A DNA stretch of 64,000 nucleotides from Patellaria atrata CBS 101060 (lineage: Eukaryota; Ascomycota; Dothideomycetes; Patellariales; Patellariaceae): contig MU006107.1 of NCBI GenBank assembly GCA_010093705.1, positions 108,031 through 172,030 on the forward strand. Direction: 5' to 3'. Positions within the stretch are counted from its first letter, which is position 1. Every line of letters starts with the position of its first letter. The translations under genes were made by a program, and so were the position numbers. The notes below the pieces were generated by a model. It made no database searches and was not told where the DNA came from. It was given only the letters and a program-made list of their open reading frames with translations. This document shows, piece by piece, positions 26,401 to 39,051 of this stretch.

Positions 26401-28192
26401 AAGGCTAGGATGCCATCCCATCAATGAACTTTTTTTTCCCTTGCTCCACACCAGGCCCATTTGAATTAGATTGAGCATCGGGCGGCTTGTTGGCTTGGTT
26501 GGATAACGCTTTGACTTGATCTCCAATTCTCCACCGAGCTTGCCTGCACTCCTCCCGAGCGAGAAAGCTCTACTACTGTAGTAATTATTTGTGAGTTACA
26601 GCAGCAGCAGCAGGAGCAGCAGCAGTACGGTGCGGTCCTTTTTTGGTTCCTCCAGACTGAGAAAATCCCTGAATCCTTGAATGGAAGTTTGATTTGTTGT
26701 AGGCGGGTGTACAGTCAGCACAGAGCCAGAGCGAATAGACAAAGACAATACTGTTCTAGCCTTCTAGCCTTTTCTTGCCTCGCTCTGTTCCTGTTGCTGC
26801 AGACAATCGTTCTCTGCAGAAAACGATCTCCGCCAAAAGAAAAAGAGGAAAAGAGAGAGAAAGGAAACGAGAAGAGAGAGACCAGTGGTTCTTGTTGAAT
26901 TTCTTCAAGTTGCTTTCGCGGTGTCTCCCCAGGACGACTGCTGATCGATCCATTATTGTTTCGCCGTTCCGTGACCAACCAACCATCCAACATCCCGTCT
27001 TTGGTGTTATTGTCGTTGTTCAACATCCCGCACATCATCGACGCTCTCGACCTCAAGGAACGTTTCAATTAACTCTCCAAAAGGTATTTTCTCTTTTCTT
27101 CTCTCTTCTTGCCGGGCCCTCTTGCAAAAAGTTGTTACTACTTTCCCGCCTTCGCCTATCTTTGGGCTGGTTTGTTCAATAGCGCCAGCCCGTCACATCC
27201 CAGCCTCCGCTTCTAAACCGCCGTCCATCCCCACTGCTTTCTACCAACCACTCTCTTTTTTTACACCTTTTGTTTTCTTACTGAACGTTGACTCTGTATG
27301 TTCCGCAGACGCCTCCTCCTCAATTATCCTTACCCTTACCATATGACGATCTTGTTGACCTTGTTCCACTGACCTCCTGCGCTACAGTTGTTTATCGACC
27401 TTTCGGAAGATACTCCAACGAGCCATCCTCCTAGATACAACAAAACTTCGAGCCGAAAGGACAAGGCATTGAGCTTTACCCTCAAGTCACCGACTCATCT
27501 CCTCTGTCAAACATTGCGGTCTCTCATCCCTTCCGCCCATCCATCAACAAATCGATTGGACTTGTCAAAGAGCGAAGAAACATTTCCTTGCGAGCATTGA
27601 GACGAAGATTTTAAGAGTAGTTTATGACGACCCGAGACGACTTTACGACGTGATTTCTTGTGCTTCAGCATTGTAGCGTTCCTGTTTTCTCTGCTCGAAT
27701 TCCCTGAGGCACTGCGCCGCATTCTTTGGACCTCCCTCTGGACTGGACGGATTCCTCGGCGCTGTAGCACTCCCATTCGTACAACACTAGGACCTTCGCC
27801 AAGTCACAGGTTCCGCTCCATAGGTCACGAAGAGTACATCCGATAATCGCGCTTCAAACGAGTAGTCCGAATACCGTGGTCGCTTGTTTGCGCCTGGCAA
27901 AAGTCAGCCGCTACTTTTGGCTTCAAACATTATTACACCTGCATTCCTGAGCAAACTTTGACTACTCAAAGTATTTTTTCGGTTAGACTGTTCTTCGGTC
28001 GCCATCATCAAAGTGTCATCGCTTCTGGATTCACCGGTTACGTGCGTTAATCCTACCGCAAAGAAGAGCGTATCTCTGCCCTTTCGGATTCAGTAATTGG
28101 TGATTTGGACTTGGAAGATCTTCTCACTTGCAAAGGTGAATTGATCTTGAGTCGAAGTCGAGGAAGGCGGATCACTCACCCTTCCGTGACTC
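26400..28192 (+). promoter_or_regulatory. Probable long 5' leader and proximal promoter of stuA
   Basis: The 1.8 kb before stuA changes character: CAG-rich microsatellite, long C/T-rich tracts, and several short upstream open frames (for example plus 26677-26898, 27122-27346 and 27388-27600). In Aspergillus nidulans stuA is transcribed with long leaders from two start sites and carries upstream open frames that control translation. The same arrangement is inferred here from position and composition; transcript starts and any leader intron cannot be fixed by eye. Confidence 0.45.
26598..26627. repeat. Interrupted CAG trinucleotide microsatellite
   Basis: Runs of CAG units with one GAG interruption, not in a supported coding frame; part of the presumed stuA leader or promoter. 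Confidence 0.85.
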
Positions 28193-30721
28193 GTGAAAAC
28201 CGGAAAGCTGGAGCTGCCACCGCTCAATAACGAATTTCCCCCCCGAGGCCCCAACGATCCATCTTATACTTCGAGTTACGGACCACGTTCTTCTGCGCAC
28301 GGTGAGAGGTTACCAAATCTCACTCATATCCGAGCGCAACCAAGCACGTCTTCGAACTCATCTTCGCCTCGGGGTGGTTCATTCAGCGCTTCATCTGTCG
28401 CAAATTCCACGGCAAGCTCTAACACCTCCTATTCTTCATCCGTAAACGGTGTTCAGGCAGGGTATAAAACGCCCTCTCCGGAACAGACTCCGCAATCACT
28501 TGGTAGAAACGGCCAAGGTTTGAATGTGCAATCGCAACAAGAATCTCCATACGGTACTCAGCATAGTGTTCAAGGTTACGGCTACAGCGCAGATTCGTAC
28601 GGCAGCATGAACCACATGCAGCCCTATCAAGATGTGCATCAGAACCACATTTCTGCAGCCCCAACGCATGCAGCCTCATCTGGGCCCCCAACAGGCATGA
28701 CTCATTATCCGCCGTATCAACAACCATCTGTACTTCAATCTGCTCCACCGAACTATTCATCTGCGCCGAGTACTTATAGTCAGTATGCTTATGGTGGCGG
28801 TATGCCGCCTGTATCTGCAGCTCATGCTGTATCATCATCTATGTCGAATGCCCTTGTCCCCGGAGCTTTGCCGTTACCTGGTGAGTTGATCCAGATCCTT
28901 GCAATTCTCTTTAACTAACGCCTGCAGCAATGACCGCTGGAGCACCTGGAGCTGGTTCCCTTTCAGGATCCCAGAATTACCCACATACGTTCGATACCAC
29001 TGGCCAAGTCGCTCCGCCAGGGATGAAACCTAGGGTCACAGCTACATTATGGGAAGACGAAGGCAGTCTATGTTTCCAAGTTGAAGCAAAAGGGGTTTGC
29101 GTTGCTCGTAGAGAAGGTCAGAATTATGTATGTCATTTTATGAATTTTTACTAACCCCAACAGACAATCATATGATCAACGGTACGAAGCTGCTCAATGT
29201 TGCAGGGATGACCAGAGGAAGACGTGACGGTATCTTAAAGAGCGAGAAAACGAGACATGTAGTAAAAATTGGACCGATGCACCTCAAAGGCGTCTGGTAG
29301 GTCTCAAAAAGCAGAAGTTTTGCTTTTCAGCTAACCTTTGTAGGATTCCCTTTGATCGCGCACTTGATTTCGCCAATAAGGAGAAAATTACGGAACAACT
29401 ATATCCCTTGTTCGTCCATGATATAGGTGCACTTCTTTACCATCCTTCGAACAGCCAGACACGTGCTGGTATTGGAGGTATGGCGGCAGTTGCGGATCGT
29501 CGTCGACAAGATCAACGATATATTGGGACCACCCAGCCGCCCCAACCCCCATCCTTACACCATCACCATTCGATGAGCAATCCTGTGGGCACCCATATGA
29601 ACCAGCAACAGCCTCATTCGATAGCTCCCCATCCATCTGCTGGACGTCCCGGTTTAGATCGAGCCCACACTTTCCCAACTCCGCCAACGAGTGCTTCTAG
29701 TATCATTGGAATGGGCAACCAGGGCAGTTCTTATGAGTGGAACGGCGCCGCAGTCTCAAATTTGCAAAGTAACCAGCCATTGTCCATTGATACTGGATTG
29801 AGCAATGCTCGATCAGTTCCTACTACTCCGGCCACGACTCCACCTGGTGCAATGCAAAACATGCAGTATCAGACAAGTCAAGCTTATGATAGTCAGCGTC
29901 AAATGTATACTGCGCCGCCTACACAACAACAACCGAGCCAATACGGCTCCCAGACTAATAATATGGTACGCTACGGTCAACCTTTACAACCTAGTCCCTA
30001 TCAAAAGAACGAAATGGCACCTCCAGCAAGAACCGCGGAAGGCGACCAGCAATCTGAAGTAAAGCCCCATGATCCGCTAATGAACCAACAGCCAGAACAG
30101 CCAGGTCACGCTCAAGATGAGAATGAAGCTGATCATGAGCACGAGCCTGACTACACGCACTCTGCTGCACCATACACTGCGAATCGGTCATATACATACC
30201 CAAATGCGACAGCCACCTCGCTTCATGCCGAGCATCCCCATCTTTCTCCAGAAATGACGGGCTCACCGCATCAGAATGGCTCGGGCCGAGCTACTCCTCG
30301 AACGACGGTGACAGCAGGTGGTCAATGGTCTACAGGTTATAGCACTCCTCAGCGTGGTCAACAACCGCCATCCAGCAATCTCTATAGCGTCATGAGCGAT
30401 AACCGAGGCGCTACCACAAATGGAAATGCGGCACCGGATAGTTATTCGGCACCACCTGTTCAAAGCGCATACCCAAGCCAAGCATACCCTACGCCTAACG
30501 GATTACCACCCTCGAACAAGAGAGTTCGCGAGCTTGACGACGATGAAGACCCATATGGACGCAGTGGTGGTCGAGGACCGGCTGGTGAAGATATCGAAGG
30601 TCTAAAGCGCCGAAAGACTATCCGCGAGGGTAGCGTAGGAGGCGCTGTGGGTGTTAACTCCTTCAATAACGACCAATCTCTGCAAAGGGCGAAGTCGACA
30701 ATCTCGCAGCGACGCAGATAG
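28193..30721 (+). CDS. stuA: APSES transcription factor StuA
   Basis: Exons (28193 or 28607)-28880, 28928-29116, 29164-29297 and 29344-30721, with introns of 46-47 bp. The APSES DNA-binding domain is spread over exons 2-4: [20 protein letters not shown], then [35 protein letters not shown] and [17 protein letters not shown] basic nuclear-localisation region ([10 protein letters not shown]) lies near the C-terminus, and the rest is Gln/Pro/Ser-rich. StuA-type factors control conidiophore development, hyphal growth and often secondary metabolism. The familiar N-terminus of this family matches [11 protein letters not shown], whose ATG is at 28607. The same frame is open a further 138 codons upstream to a stop just before 28193, with protein-like composition but no ATG, so a longer form would need an upstream coding exon. 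The listed start marks the open-frame limit, not a proven start. Confidence 0.93.
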
Positions 30722-31912
30722 CCAAGATCTATTTCTTCTGGTGACTTTGATGGGTGTGAAATCCTGATTCGGATATTGCAAACATAGACGGTTGGGTGCA
30801 AGATTTGCGGTTTCAGACATTTTACTTACAGGCGCTATCGTCCGATCCCTAAATCAGGACACGAATTCGATTTGGCTCCTTCTAATGACATTTAACACGA
30901 CTACCTCTCTTCGGACAAGAAATTCCTTTTCCATATGTCAACAACTCTACATCACCCTTACGATTGTGTCTCTATATCACTAAAATCTTCCCCTCACTAC
31001 AGATTTCCTTACGGCTTTCAATCTCCTTTGTTCGGGCACTGACGACCGATTACGACTTTCTTCTTGCCTTGTTTTGATTACTTCATGACCACGCATTCTA
31101 AGTGGGTGGACGAATATCCCAAACCGGGTGACGACTTGTATTCTGCCCCGGACGGTATTACCGACCTCACGCTGACACGAGAAAAACGGACGACAACACA
31201 TAAAACTATCCATACACCTACCTCCTAGGCTCACATCAAGGACAACAATGCTCACATACCGATCCGGGTCCCCCCCCCCTTTTTTTTTTTTTAATTTCTA
31301 TTATTACAACTTTCGATTCACACCGATTCTGAGAGCAGCGTAGAACCTGAAAACGGCCGACATACACAACTACACAACACACAGCAGCTGAACATTCTTA
31401 TCTCGAGAGACGAATACATGTGATGGCTTAACCTTCCCCAAACTTACCGGGCGGAAAATGAGAGACGGGCTTCATGTGGATATGAATGTGATGATGCGTG
31501 GTTAACTTTTCTTCTAGATTGGTAACTTCTTTGTTCGCTGGGAATTACCTGTTTGTGAATTTGGTGGGATGATTCTTCTTATTTTGACTGACTGATTGAT
31601 TGATTGATGGATTGATGGATGGATTGATTGATTGATTGAAAGTGACACGACTTGTGTGTGGAGGGAAACTTTATCCTTTTTCTGAGAATTCGATTCTTTT
31701 GTGGTGGAACCGGGCCTTTTTTTTATGTAACCTGGGGTTGGGGTTGATTTACGATAATGAGGAATCTAAAAGCTTGTTCTCATATCTAATATCGTCCGCT
31801 TATGCTTTGACTTGATATATTTCCAATGTGTGAACATGACCCATATAAATCACCTCAGAATTACGTCTAAAGTCAAGGTATAGCTGGAAAGCTCCTTCTA
31901 GATCCCCTCCCC
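30722..31912. other. Convergent intergenic region between stuA and MED4
   Basis: Holds the 3' ends of two convergent genes. It contains a C10/T13 homopolymer junction at about 31270-31292 and a GATT/GATG microsatellite at 31586-31639. No gene is supported. Confidence 0.6.
31586..31639. repeat. GATT/GATG tetranucleotide microsatellite
   Basis: About a dozen tandem four-base units alternating GATT with GATG, in the non-coding stretch after stuA. Confidence 0.9.
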
Positions 31913-33000
31913 TTAAATGTCCAAGTCGTCCAATAAATCACTCCCCCTAAATACCTTCGGCGCATCCCGTGTTCCCCCAAACGCCGCAACCCCCATCCTC
32001 TGCCGTTCCTCCTCCTCCTCCCTTTCCGTCTTCCGTCTCTCCAACTCTTCCTCCTCCCTCTTCCTCTCCGCCTCCTGCTCCTCCTTGCTCAAGACCGACG
32101 AAGGATCCCGCCCGCCCTCGAGCATGATTTGGATGTCCGCGAGAGCTCCCTCGCGCATTTGACTGTCGGAAGGCCACGGCACGAAGGGAGCTCGGGAGAC
32201 GGAGTCGAGCCATTCGCGCTCCTGCGGGGTCAGGGAGTGCAGGGCGCGGTTTAGGTCATCCTCACCTCCTTCCTTGCCCTCGGCTGGTGTTCCCTCTACC
32301 GCCCCCGATGGGGACGGCGCAGCTGTCCCGTTTGCCTGCTGTGTGGAAGGGTCTCCTGAGGGGTGAGGGGGCGCAACTTTGAAACCGGGCGGGGCGGTAA
32401 AGCGTGATATACGGTTTGCGTAGCTCAGGAGCTCTTGGAGGCGGATGGGGCGGGCGGATGATGGAAGGGTGGTCGTGGGGCGAGAGGTGAGGTCACGTCG
32501 GGTGCTGGCGAGGACGGAGAGGTGGGATTTCAGTTGTGCGTCGAGCGTGAGGGCGTGTGAGCGGAGGGCGAGGATGGTATGGTGATTGGTTTGGTGCGTG
32601 GAGACTGGGAAGGGGTTAGTGATGAGCTTAGTCTCATAGGAGATTGTAAGAAATGTAGGACTATGGGGGAGGAAACTGTAGGCTATTGGGTAACAATGTG
32701 CTCGGTAAGGAATGGAATTGAGTAGCTTTGCTGAGGATAAAGCGGCTGAGGGGATAAGAGAGGGATGAGATGAGGGTTTCAGCCCTATGCGCTTCTGAAC
32801 AGCTTCATAGCTCTCGGTGATGTTGATTTGGAATGATATTGGGGGGCCTCACGCTTCTCCAAACCCTTGCTCAGCTCATCGTCCGCGCTCACGAGATCCA
32901 GTGCCGCACTCGGGGAGGGATTGTAGGACGAGATCGATTCGATAAGCGTGTCCAGTGCTGTTTCGACGCGGTGGAATTGTTCGTTCAGGACGATGTCCAT
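31913..33000 (-). CDS. MED4: Mediator complex subunit 4
   Basis: Exons 33000-32853 and 32604-31913 give 279 residues. The 248-bp intron (GTGAGG...CCCAG, 32605-32852) is longer than its neighbours but joins GLEK directly to L-STHQTNHHTIL, as expected for the family. The conserved Med4 core is the N-terminal coiled region (NEQFHRVETALDTLIESIS, ALDLVSADDELSKGLEKL, LKSHLSVLASTRRDL), followed by the Med4 signature around LQELLSYANRISRFTAPPGF. The C-terminus has a charged coiled stretch (KEEQEAERKREEEELERRK) and an acidic tail LDDLDI. MED4 belongs to the Mediator middle module, which links activators to RNA polymerase II. The ATG at 33000 is chosen because upstream in-frame codons contain no other ATG. 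Confidence 0.92.
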
Positions 33001-33819
33001 GATGTACAATTGCGGAGTGGATTGTAGAATGTGGAAGCTCTTTACTCCGTATAGAGGTGACGTTTGGAGCTAGCGGTTGGGCACGTGTGGAGAGCTTCGT
33101 ATGGCTAGATAGAATACTGTACGCGAAGCGTCAAAATGTCAAAGGCGATGATTGTTTTGAAATCTTGAACAGCGTCATACTTCAGCCGCACGTACTATTC
33201 AGAATATAGAAATGTTTTCCCTTGGATCCATGAAAGCCTCTGTCTAGGATGGGACGAATATCAGTAAGACCAACATACATAAGGTGTCAAATTATAATCG
33301 CGAGCCACCAAAAGGCCATGGGATAAGAGCCGGAACGACCGGGCGTCATTACGATTGACGATTCAATTTCTCGGATTACTTTCTAATCATCAAAAGCTTT
33401 CTCAGCAGAGCCAAAATTGGGAATATGTCATTGAACATTGGACCATCATCATCTTCACTTGCTTGTTCATCATTGGTTGGACCCATCATTTGAACAAAAA
33501 CATACCACAAGTGTTGAAGTCTCTTTGTCAGCATACTAGCATTAATGCAGTGGAGAAACCGGAATCTCCTACTCGTATTGCCTTCTATAACATGTCTGAT
33601 CTTCAAACTAACCAGGAATAAGGAAGTAGGGCGCTTGAGATATCTAGATTCCGGCAAAGTAGGTCGGGATACAGTCCAACGCACATAGAAGATAGGTAAG
33701 ATATTCACCTCTGTGAAACGAACTCTTTGGAAGTTATGGAGTGTATCGTTTCCTTAATTCTTAGTCTTCCCAGGGGTCTCCTATTGGAGTAGGTGTATAC
33801 GTTCTTATATTGATTAGCT
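33001..33819. promoter_or_regulatory. Divergent intergenic region, MED4 / Zn2Cys6 factor
   Basis: About 0.8 kb between divergent genes, so both promoters should be here. A TACTGTAC motif lies at 33115-33122. Plus frame 33355-33621 and minus frame 33376-33708 overlap each other and resemble no known family; neither is called as a gene. Confidence 0.5.
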
Positions 33820-36416
33820 ATGCCGGCTTCTAGTCCTCTATTTTCCAAATTTGAAGTTACTGTCAATCCTAGATCAGGAGGAAGTCATTCCCCCACAAAT
33901 TCAGCAAGAATTCGACATATCAACTCTTGTCTAAATTGTCGACGCCGGAAAGTACGCTGTGATCACAAGAAACCCACCTGTTCTTCCTGTCAACGGGGAA
34001 ATCACACGTGCTCCTATGCAACGAGTACTGCTGAAAGTTCGTCATCCAGTATCCAAGCCACCGCGAGTGATAGGACTAGCAGTCGCCCCTCAGACATCAA
34101 AAGGAGACTCCAGCGTCTCGAAAATCTCGTTCAAGATGTTGTTAAAGGACATGCTTCTGTTGTTTTACAGAAAAGTCCTGATAACACAGCTACCTGCAGA
34201 CCTCGCAGAGTTGGAGATATCTCCCCTGTAACAGAACGACATGAATTCGATATAGAACATATACTCTCGGAACAGACCCAAGTTAATCATACTTCTTCTA
34301 CTAAAGATGAGACGTTGAGCATTGAAGATGGAGAATTTCGCTTCAACTCATCTTTATATAGGGATTTTCTCACTAATGAGGTACGTTCTACCATTGATAT
34401 CCTCTCCTAGCGTTTAGCTCAGTGTCTATAGGAAGGCACTCTCCGATACGAGATTTTGACTGTAGACTGATGACTCCAGACTTCCAATACCAGAAGGTCA
34501 TTTGGTCACCTACGAAGTGAGGAGAGAGATACATCGTCATTTTTCAACCAGAACCTTAGAACAAATAGTTCTTTTACCGACAGCCAACCAGGCTGTGCCA
34601 ATTATCCCATGGACCTTTTCAGATCGAGCTGTGAGATAGGGGATCTCTCATCGTACTATCCAAAGGACAGAGAAGAGTGCTACATGCTCTTTGACGTATT
34701 TCTAAATACTGTAGAGCCCGAAATAAAGATTCTTCATCTACCAACATTCCGCAAATCCTTCGATTTTTACGTTTCTTATATCAAACCAACTCCTTATGAA
34801 ACTACTAGACCTGATGCACCCCAGGCGATCGAGGATGAGCAGTTTATCCGTCACCTTGAACCTTTGGCATTTTCAGTCTTCTTCTGTGCTGCATCGTTTA
34901 TGAAGTCAAGCACGATATACGACTACGTCAGTATTGGGAAGGCTTCTTATGTTGCTAAGTATGAGCGGGGAACGCAGTTAGCAATGACAAGAGCAGACTT
35001 AATGAAGACCCGACATATAGAAGTTTTGCAAGCATTCCTATTGTATATGGTCTGATAACTCTCCTCCTTTACGCTATCTCCTCTACTAACACGTGTTTTT
35101 GGATAGAGCTGTTGCTATCGAGCAAACGACATGGAATATGTATGGTCCCTTGTGGGGTTAGCACACAGAATAGCTCTTTCACAAGGGCTACATAAAGATC
35201 CCTCCACTCTCCCCATGGCTACTATCGATGATGTAACCGCAGAGGTCCGCCGTAGGATGTGGGCCCATCTTTGCTATCTTGATATTATCTCAGCAGAAAC
35301 ACAAGGACAAGAACCTACAATATGGTTCGGATCATCCACTACAACGCCACCGCACAATATCGACGACGAAACACTCTGCGAAGGTGTAATCACGCCTGGT
35401 GGCGTGGAAGATGTACCAACCTTTACCGACATGACTTTACCGTGTATACGAGTTAGCGGAAATATATGTCTCCGCAGGATCGTGCAATATACCTCGCGGG
35501 TCGAGCAAAGCGTAAACGGCATGGATCGACGAGCACAGCTTGTGACCGTGCAGGAGCTATATCTTCATGTATGGTCACTGATACAGGAAACAGTGAAACA
35601 TAACACCATGCAATATACCAGGTTCTGCGACCCTTCGGTCCCCGCACAGAAAGCTGCTCTCCAAGTTCAGACGTTGCTGGAGTCGAAAGCGTGGGTTACA
35701 TTCTGGTCATGCCTCCCTCGACCCCTAAGGGAGGAGTTGCTCCCAAGGGAAGTACGATTCAAGTATGTGAGCCACCGCCGTTCCACATCGAGCGAAGCAC
35801 TAACGCGTCAGCAGCATCTTGGAGCGAGCAATTCATCTGATCGAAGTCTCGAATTCCCTGTCTCCAGATGTGCAACGCGAAGACTCGACCTGGCACCCAC
35901 ACAGGTTCTCGGCAATTCAAGCAATCACCCACGTCCTTTCCGAGATGCGCTTACCCGCTTTCCAAGGGCTGGGAGCAGCTGCCTTCAAACTACGCGCGTT
36001 AAAGGCGATTTGGGATTGTGACCACATCCACTCCGACAGCCAGTTCGAGACCATAGAAGTGACAGAACCCCCATCGAACTCACACTTCCGACCCCAAGAT
36101 CCTCTATTCGATTCGAGCAGTCTGCCGCACTCGGGCTACAGAATGGCGCAGACCATGTCCGCAAGCGCCGAGCAGATCCACTACAGCTCGCAGGACATAC
36201 CGCCCGATTACGTCTCTACGCGCGACTATCAACCAATCACGGATGACCTTGTGCATCTCAACTGGGTAAGCTTCCCCATTTTCGATATAAACCTTCTCTC
36301 ACATGACTGGCACTCCTTTTCCCTGCCAGCTTTAGACGATGATAGAAGACTAACGAGGATTACAGGATACATGGGGCGGAAATGGTAATGGTAATCTGTT
36401 TTCCTCGAATGCGTGA
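33820..36416 (+). CDS. Zn2Cys6 transcription factor with fungal-specific regulatory domain
   Basis: Exons 33820-34380, 34480-35049, 35107-35762, 35812-36265 and 36366-36416 give 763 residues. The binuclear zinc cluster is at residues 37-64 (C-x2-C-x6-C-x6-C-x2-C-x6-C: CLNCRRRKVRC then CSSCQRGNHTC), followed by a Ser-rich linker and a short coiled coil (IKRRLQRLENLVQDVV). The middle homology region (Fungal_trans) runs from about CYMLFDVFLNTVEPEIKILH through VWSLVGLAHRIALSQGLHKD and EVRRRMWAHLCYLDIISAE. The C-terminus is variable and acidic. The last exon is only 17 codons and rests on a GTAAGC/TTACAG intron. Targets cannot be inferred; there is no metabolic cluster beside it. Confidence 0.88.
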
Positions 36417-36999
36417 GGGTATGTAAGACGCTGGTGATAGCAGTGGGGGAAGGGAGGTGGGTGCACATAATAGTACTGCGTGAGAAGCTGCACAGGATCG
36501 ATGGTTGCGATGCGGTGTGCAGGTGGAGCGCGTGGAGGAGCATACGGGGGACGGGATCGGACTCTGTGATAGCTGCTGGAGAGACCCAGAAACCCCTCGA
36601 AGATGTTTGGGGACGCCTCTGTCTCGGAAGCTCCCAGATACTGTTTCACAAAACACGACAAGCAACCCCATAGCGTATGATACCCCAAGATTGTCTGTAA
36701 TATTCAAACACATATACATAAACATACAACCGCTAACAATTCAAACCGCCGCGCCCCTTTCTTACTAAGATGGTAGATCCGACAAACGCTTTTCCCACAC
36801 CTATTTTCGACGCCGAGGGGAACGTTTATGCAGAAGGTGAAAATAAAGCATGACAGAACGGCTTGTGAATGGCTATCCCTATACCGCAATGCCGATATGT
36901 TATGCGCTACACTGGGACTATGAAAGTGTGAATGATCTCGCCGTTCTACATTGTCTTTCCCGGTCCTTTGCGCTAATCAACCTTCCACCTCCCGTCCCT
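36417..36999. other. Convergent 3' region, Zn2Cys6 factor / TM9 protein
   Basis: Short spacer between convergent genes. Overlapping antisense frames are present but none has a recognisable signature. No repeat or RNA gene seen. Confidence 0.55.
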
Positions 37000-39051
37000 T
37001 TAATCTACCTTGATGGAGCCATAGATCTTTAGGACGAACAACCACGAGGCGAAGAACCCAATCGTACCTGTTACAATGTTAGCGGGTCCCCTTCATTTAG
37101 ACCTCCTTTCTCGAGGGGATATCACTAACCAGTCAAAACACCCACCAAGCCCGCCACTAGCGCCGAATACCCCAGATAAAGCACGGCGCCCGTGACACCG
37201 GCGAACCTAATCCCCTGTGCCCATCCCAGCAAACAATACGCAAAGACGTAGACGCCGGACATGGCAGCGGTGGCAAAAGCGCGCCACTGCCAGTGGTAGT
37301 TTTCGGAGCAGAGGAGGAAGTAGATCATGAGGACTGTGACAGCGGCGGCGGTCATGATCATGAGGCCGTAGCAGACGAAGAGGAAGCCGAACATATAATA
37401 GATCTTGGAGTGCCAGATGGAGCGCATGACGAAGTAGAGCTCGACGAAGATGGCGCCGAAGGGGAGCACGCCGACGAGGAGCATGCTCGGGAGCGGTCGG
37501 AGGTACCCGCTCGCGGGCGGTATCTGGCGCGGGATCTGGTTCGTCCTCACTGGCTCCTCGACTGCTTTCGCCTTGAACCCGAGCCATGACCCGGCCACGC
37601 TCAGCGGAACGCTTATGAGGAACCATATACATACCAGCACGAGCATGGTGGTGAAGGGCACGGCGCCTGACGCTTGTCGGGCCCAGACGAAAAAGTTCAA
37701 CAGGAAGAAGACGGCGAAGACGGTGCCGGGAATAGCGAGGGGGGTTAGGACGATGTTTTGTTTCCATTTTTCGCCGTGGAAGAATTTATAGACGCGAGCG
37801 GAGACGTAGCCGCCGATGAAGGAGAGGAAGGTGTAGAGGAGGACGACTGCAGTACCTAGAGAACCACGAGAGGAAGGGGAGAGGAAACCGAGGAGGGCAA
37901 AAGCTGTGAGGGATGTTAGTAAAGTTGTTGCGAAAGGGATAGGGGTTAGTACCGATAGTGAAGCCAGTCATCATGAACAGCTGTGCACCGTTTCCTAGGA
38001 GCACGCTGAGAAGGAGAGGGTTCTTAGGTGGTCTGAAGACGTCGCCGTGGACGAGTTTCCAGCCTGAGTCTTCCTGAACACCGTCCTCGACTGCACTGGT
38101 GCCGGACAGATCATCCAGGGCCAGTTGATCGAGACGGTTGTACCTTGCGATATCTTTCCTCAGTGTCCGTAGCAGAATAGTCGAAACCATTGTGATCAGC
38201 ACAACGACAATAACAGCCGAGTTGATCAGTGAAAACCAATGGATCCGCGGGTCATAGACGTGCAAGTACTTGTCCCACCTCGTCGCGAACGGTGTCTTCG
38301 ACGGCCTCCAATAAGTGCTATACGTATACACCACCTTCGTCTTCTCTTTCTCCGACAGATGAAGCGGGTTCGAAGTGTCACCACATTCACCTTTCCCCTT
38401 TTCCAAGAATTTGGAATCCCTCATCGAAGATGGCTCGACTAATATCCCGACCACCCTGAACTGATCCTTGCTCGCCTGGTGGTAATCAATGATAATATCA
38501 TAATGGTTATTCAGCACAACTTTATCGTCTTTGATATCTCCAAGTGGAAATCCAGGGAGGTAAAATTCGCTATTTGTATTCGCATCGAACCGCAATGACC
38601 CAGCCGGTAACCCGTCAACCAACCAATTCAAATTGTAGTTCTGCCATATCCTCCTATTGACCCACTTCGCGTCTCTCGCGTCTAGTTCTTGTGCCTCACA
38701 TACCGCTTTACAAGTCTCATTGATACCCATCTTTAACTCATAAGGACTCGTCTGTATTCGATCCCCAAATAGTATGCTCCCCAACGACTCAGAGATATAT
38801 TTCGCGCCGCCCTCCGGGGCGCAGAAGTGGAACGAATGGTGATAGTAATCGAACGAAAATACAGATCGGACTTCCTGATCCTGCTGTGATTCGGCAGGTG
38901 TGAGGTGATTGACATTTAAAGGGACCAGGTCCCCCTTTTTGTATGATGTAGGCGCAACGCCTGGAAGGTAAAACGCGGATGTCGAGGAGGCTAGTAGAAG
39001 AAGGGATGATAAAGCAGCGGCTCCATGGTTGCGATGAGTATGTAGTCGCAT
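37000..39051 (-). CDS. Transmembrane 9 superfamily (EMP70/nonaspanin) protein
   Basis: Exons 39051-37953, 37903-37130 and 37067-37000 give 646 residues, typical for the family. A signal peptide (SSLLLLASSTSAF) is followed by the large lumenal domain with conserved PLNVN, SFDYYHHSFHFC and FGDRIQTSPYEL segments, a first membrane span near SLINSAVIVVVLITMVSTILL, and eight further spans starting around LLLSVLLGNGAQLFMMTGF. The C-terminus is GSIKVD; the final K-x-D signal is the known Golgi-retention and COPI-binding motif of TM9 proteins. These proteins act in Golgi/endosome sorting, cell adhesion and copper or amino-acid homeostasis in yeast. It could be the TMN1, TMN2 or TMN3 type; I cannot separate these by eye. 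Confidence 0.94.

Noticed and set aside
28419-28838. Antisense frame of 139 codons opposite stuA exon 1
   Set aside because: Shadow of the Gln/Ser-rich sense frame, with no independent signature.
31270-31292. C10/T13 run as a poly(A) tail of a retroposed copy
   Set aside because: No target duplication or adjacent retroposed sequence is visible; a simple homopolymer junction explains it.
33355-33708. Overlapping plus and minus frames upstream of the Zn2Cys6 gene
   Set aside because: Each is the complement of the other in part, and neither has family features; probably chance.
37207-37767. Arg/His-rich minus frame of 186 codons and plus-strand frames inside the TM9 gene
   Set aside because: Out-of-frame shadows of the GC-rich membrane-protein exon 2.
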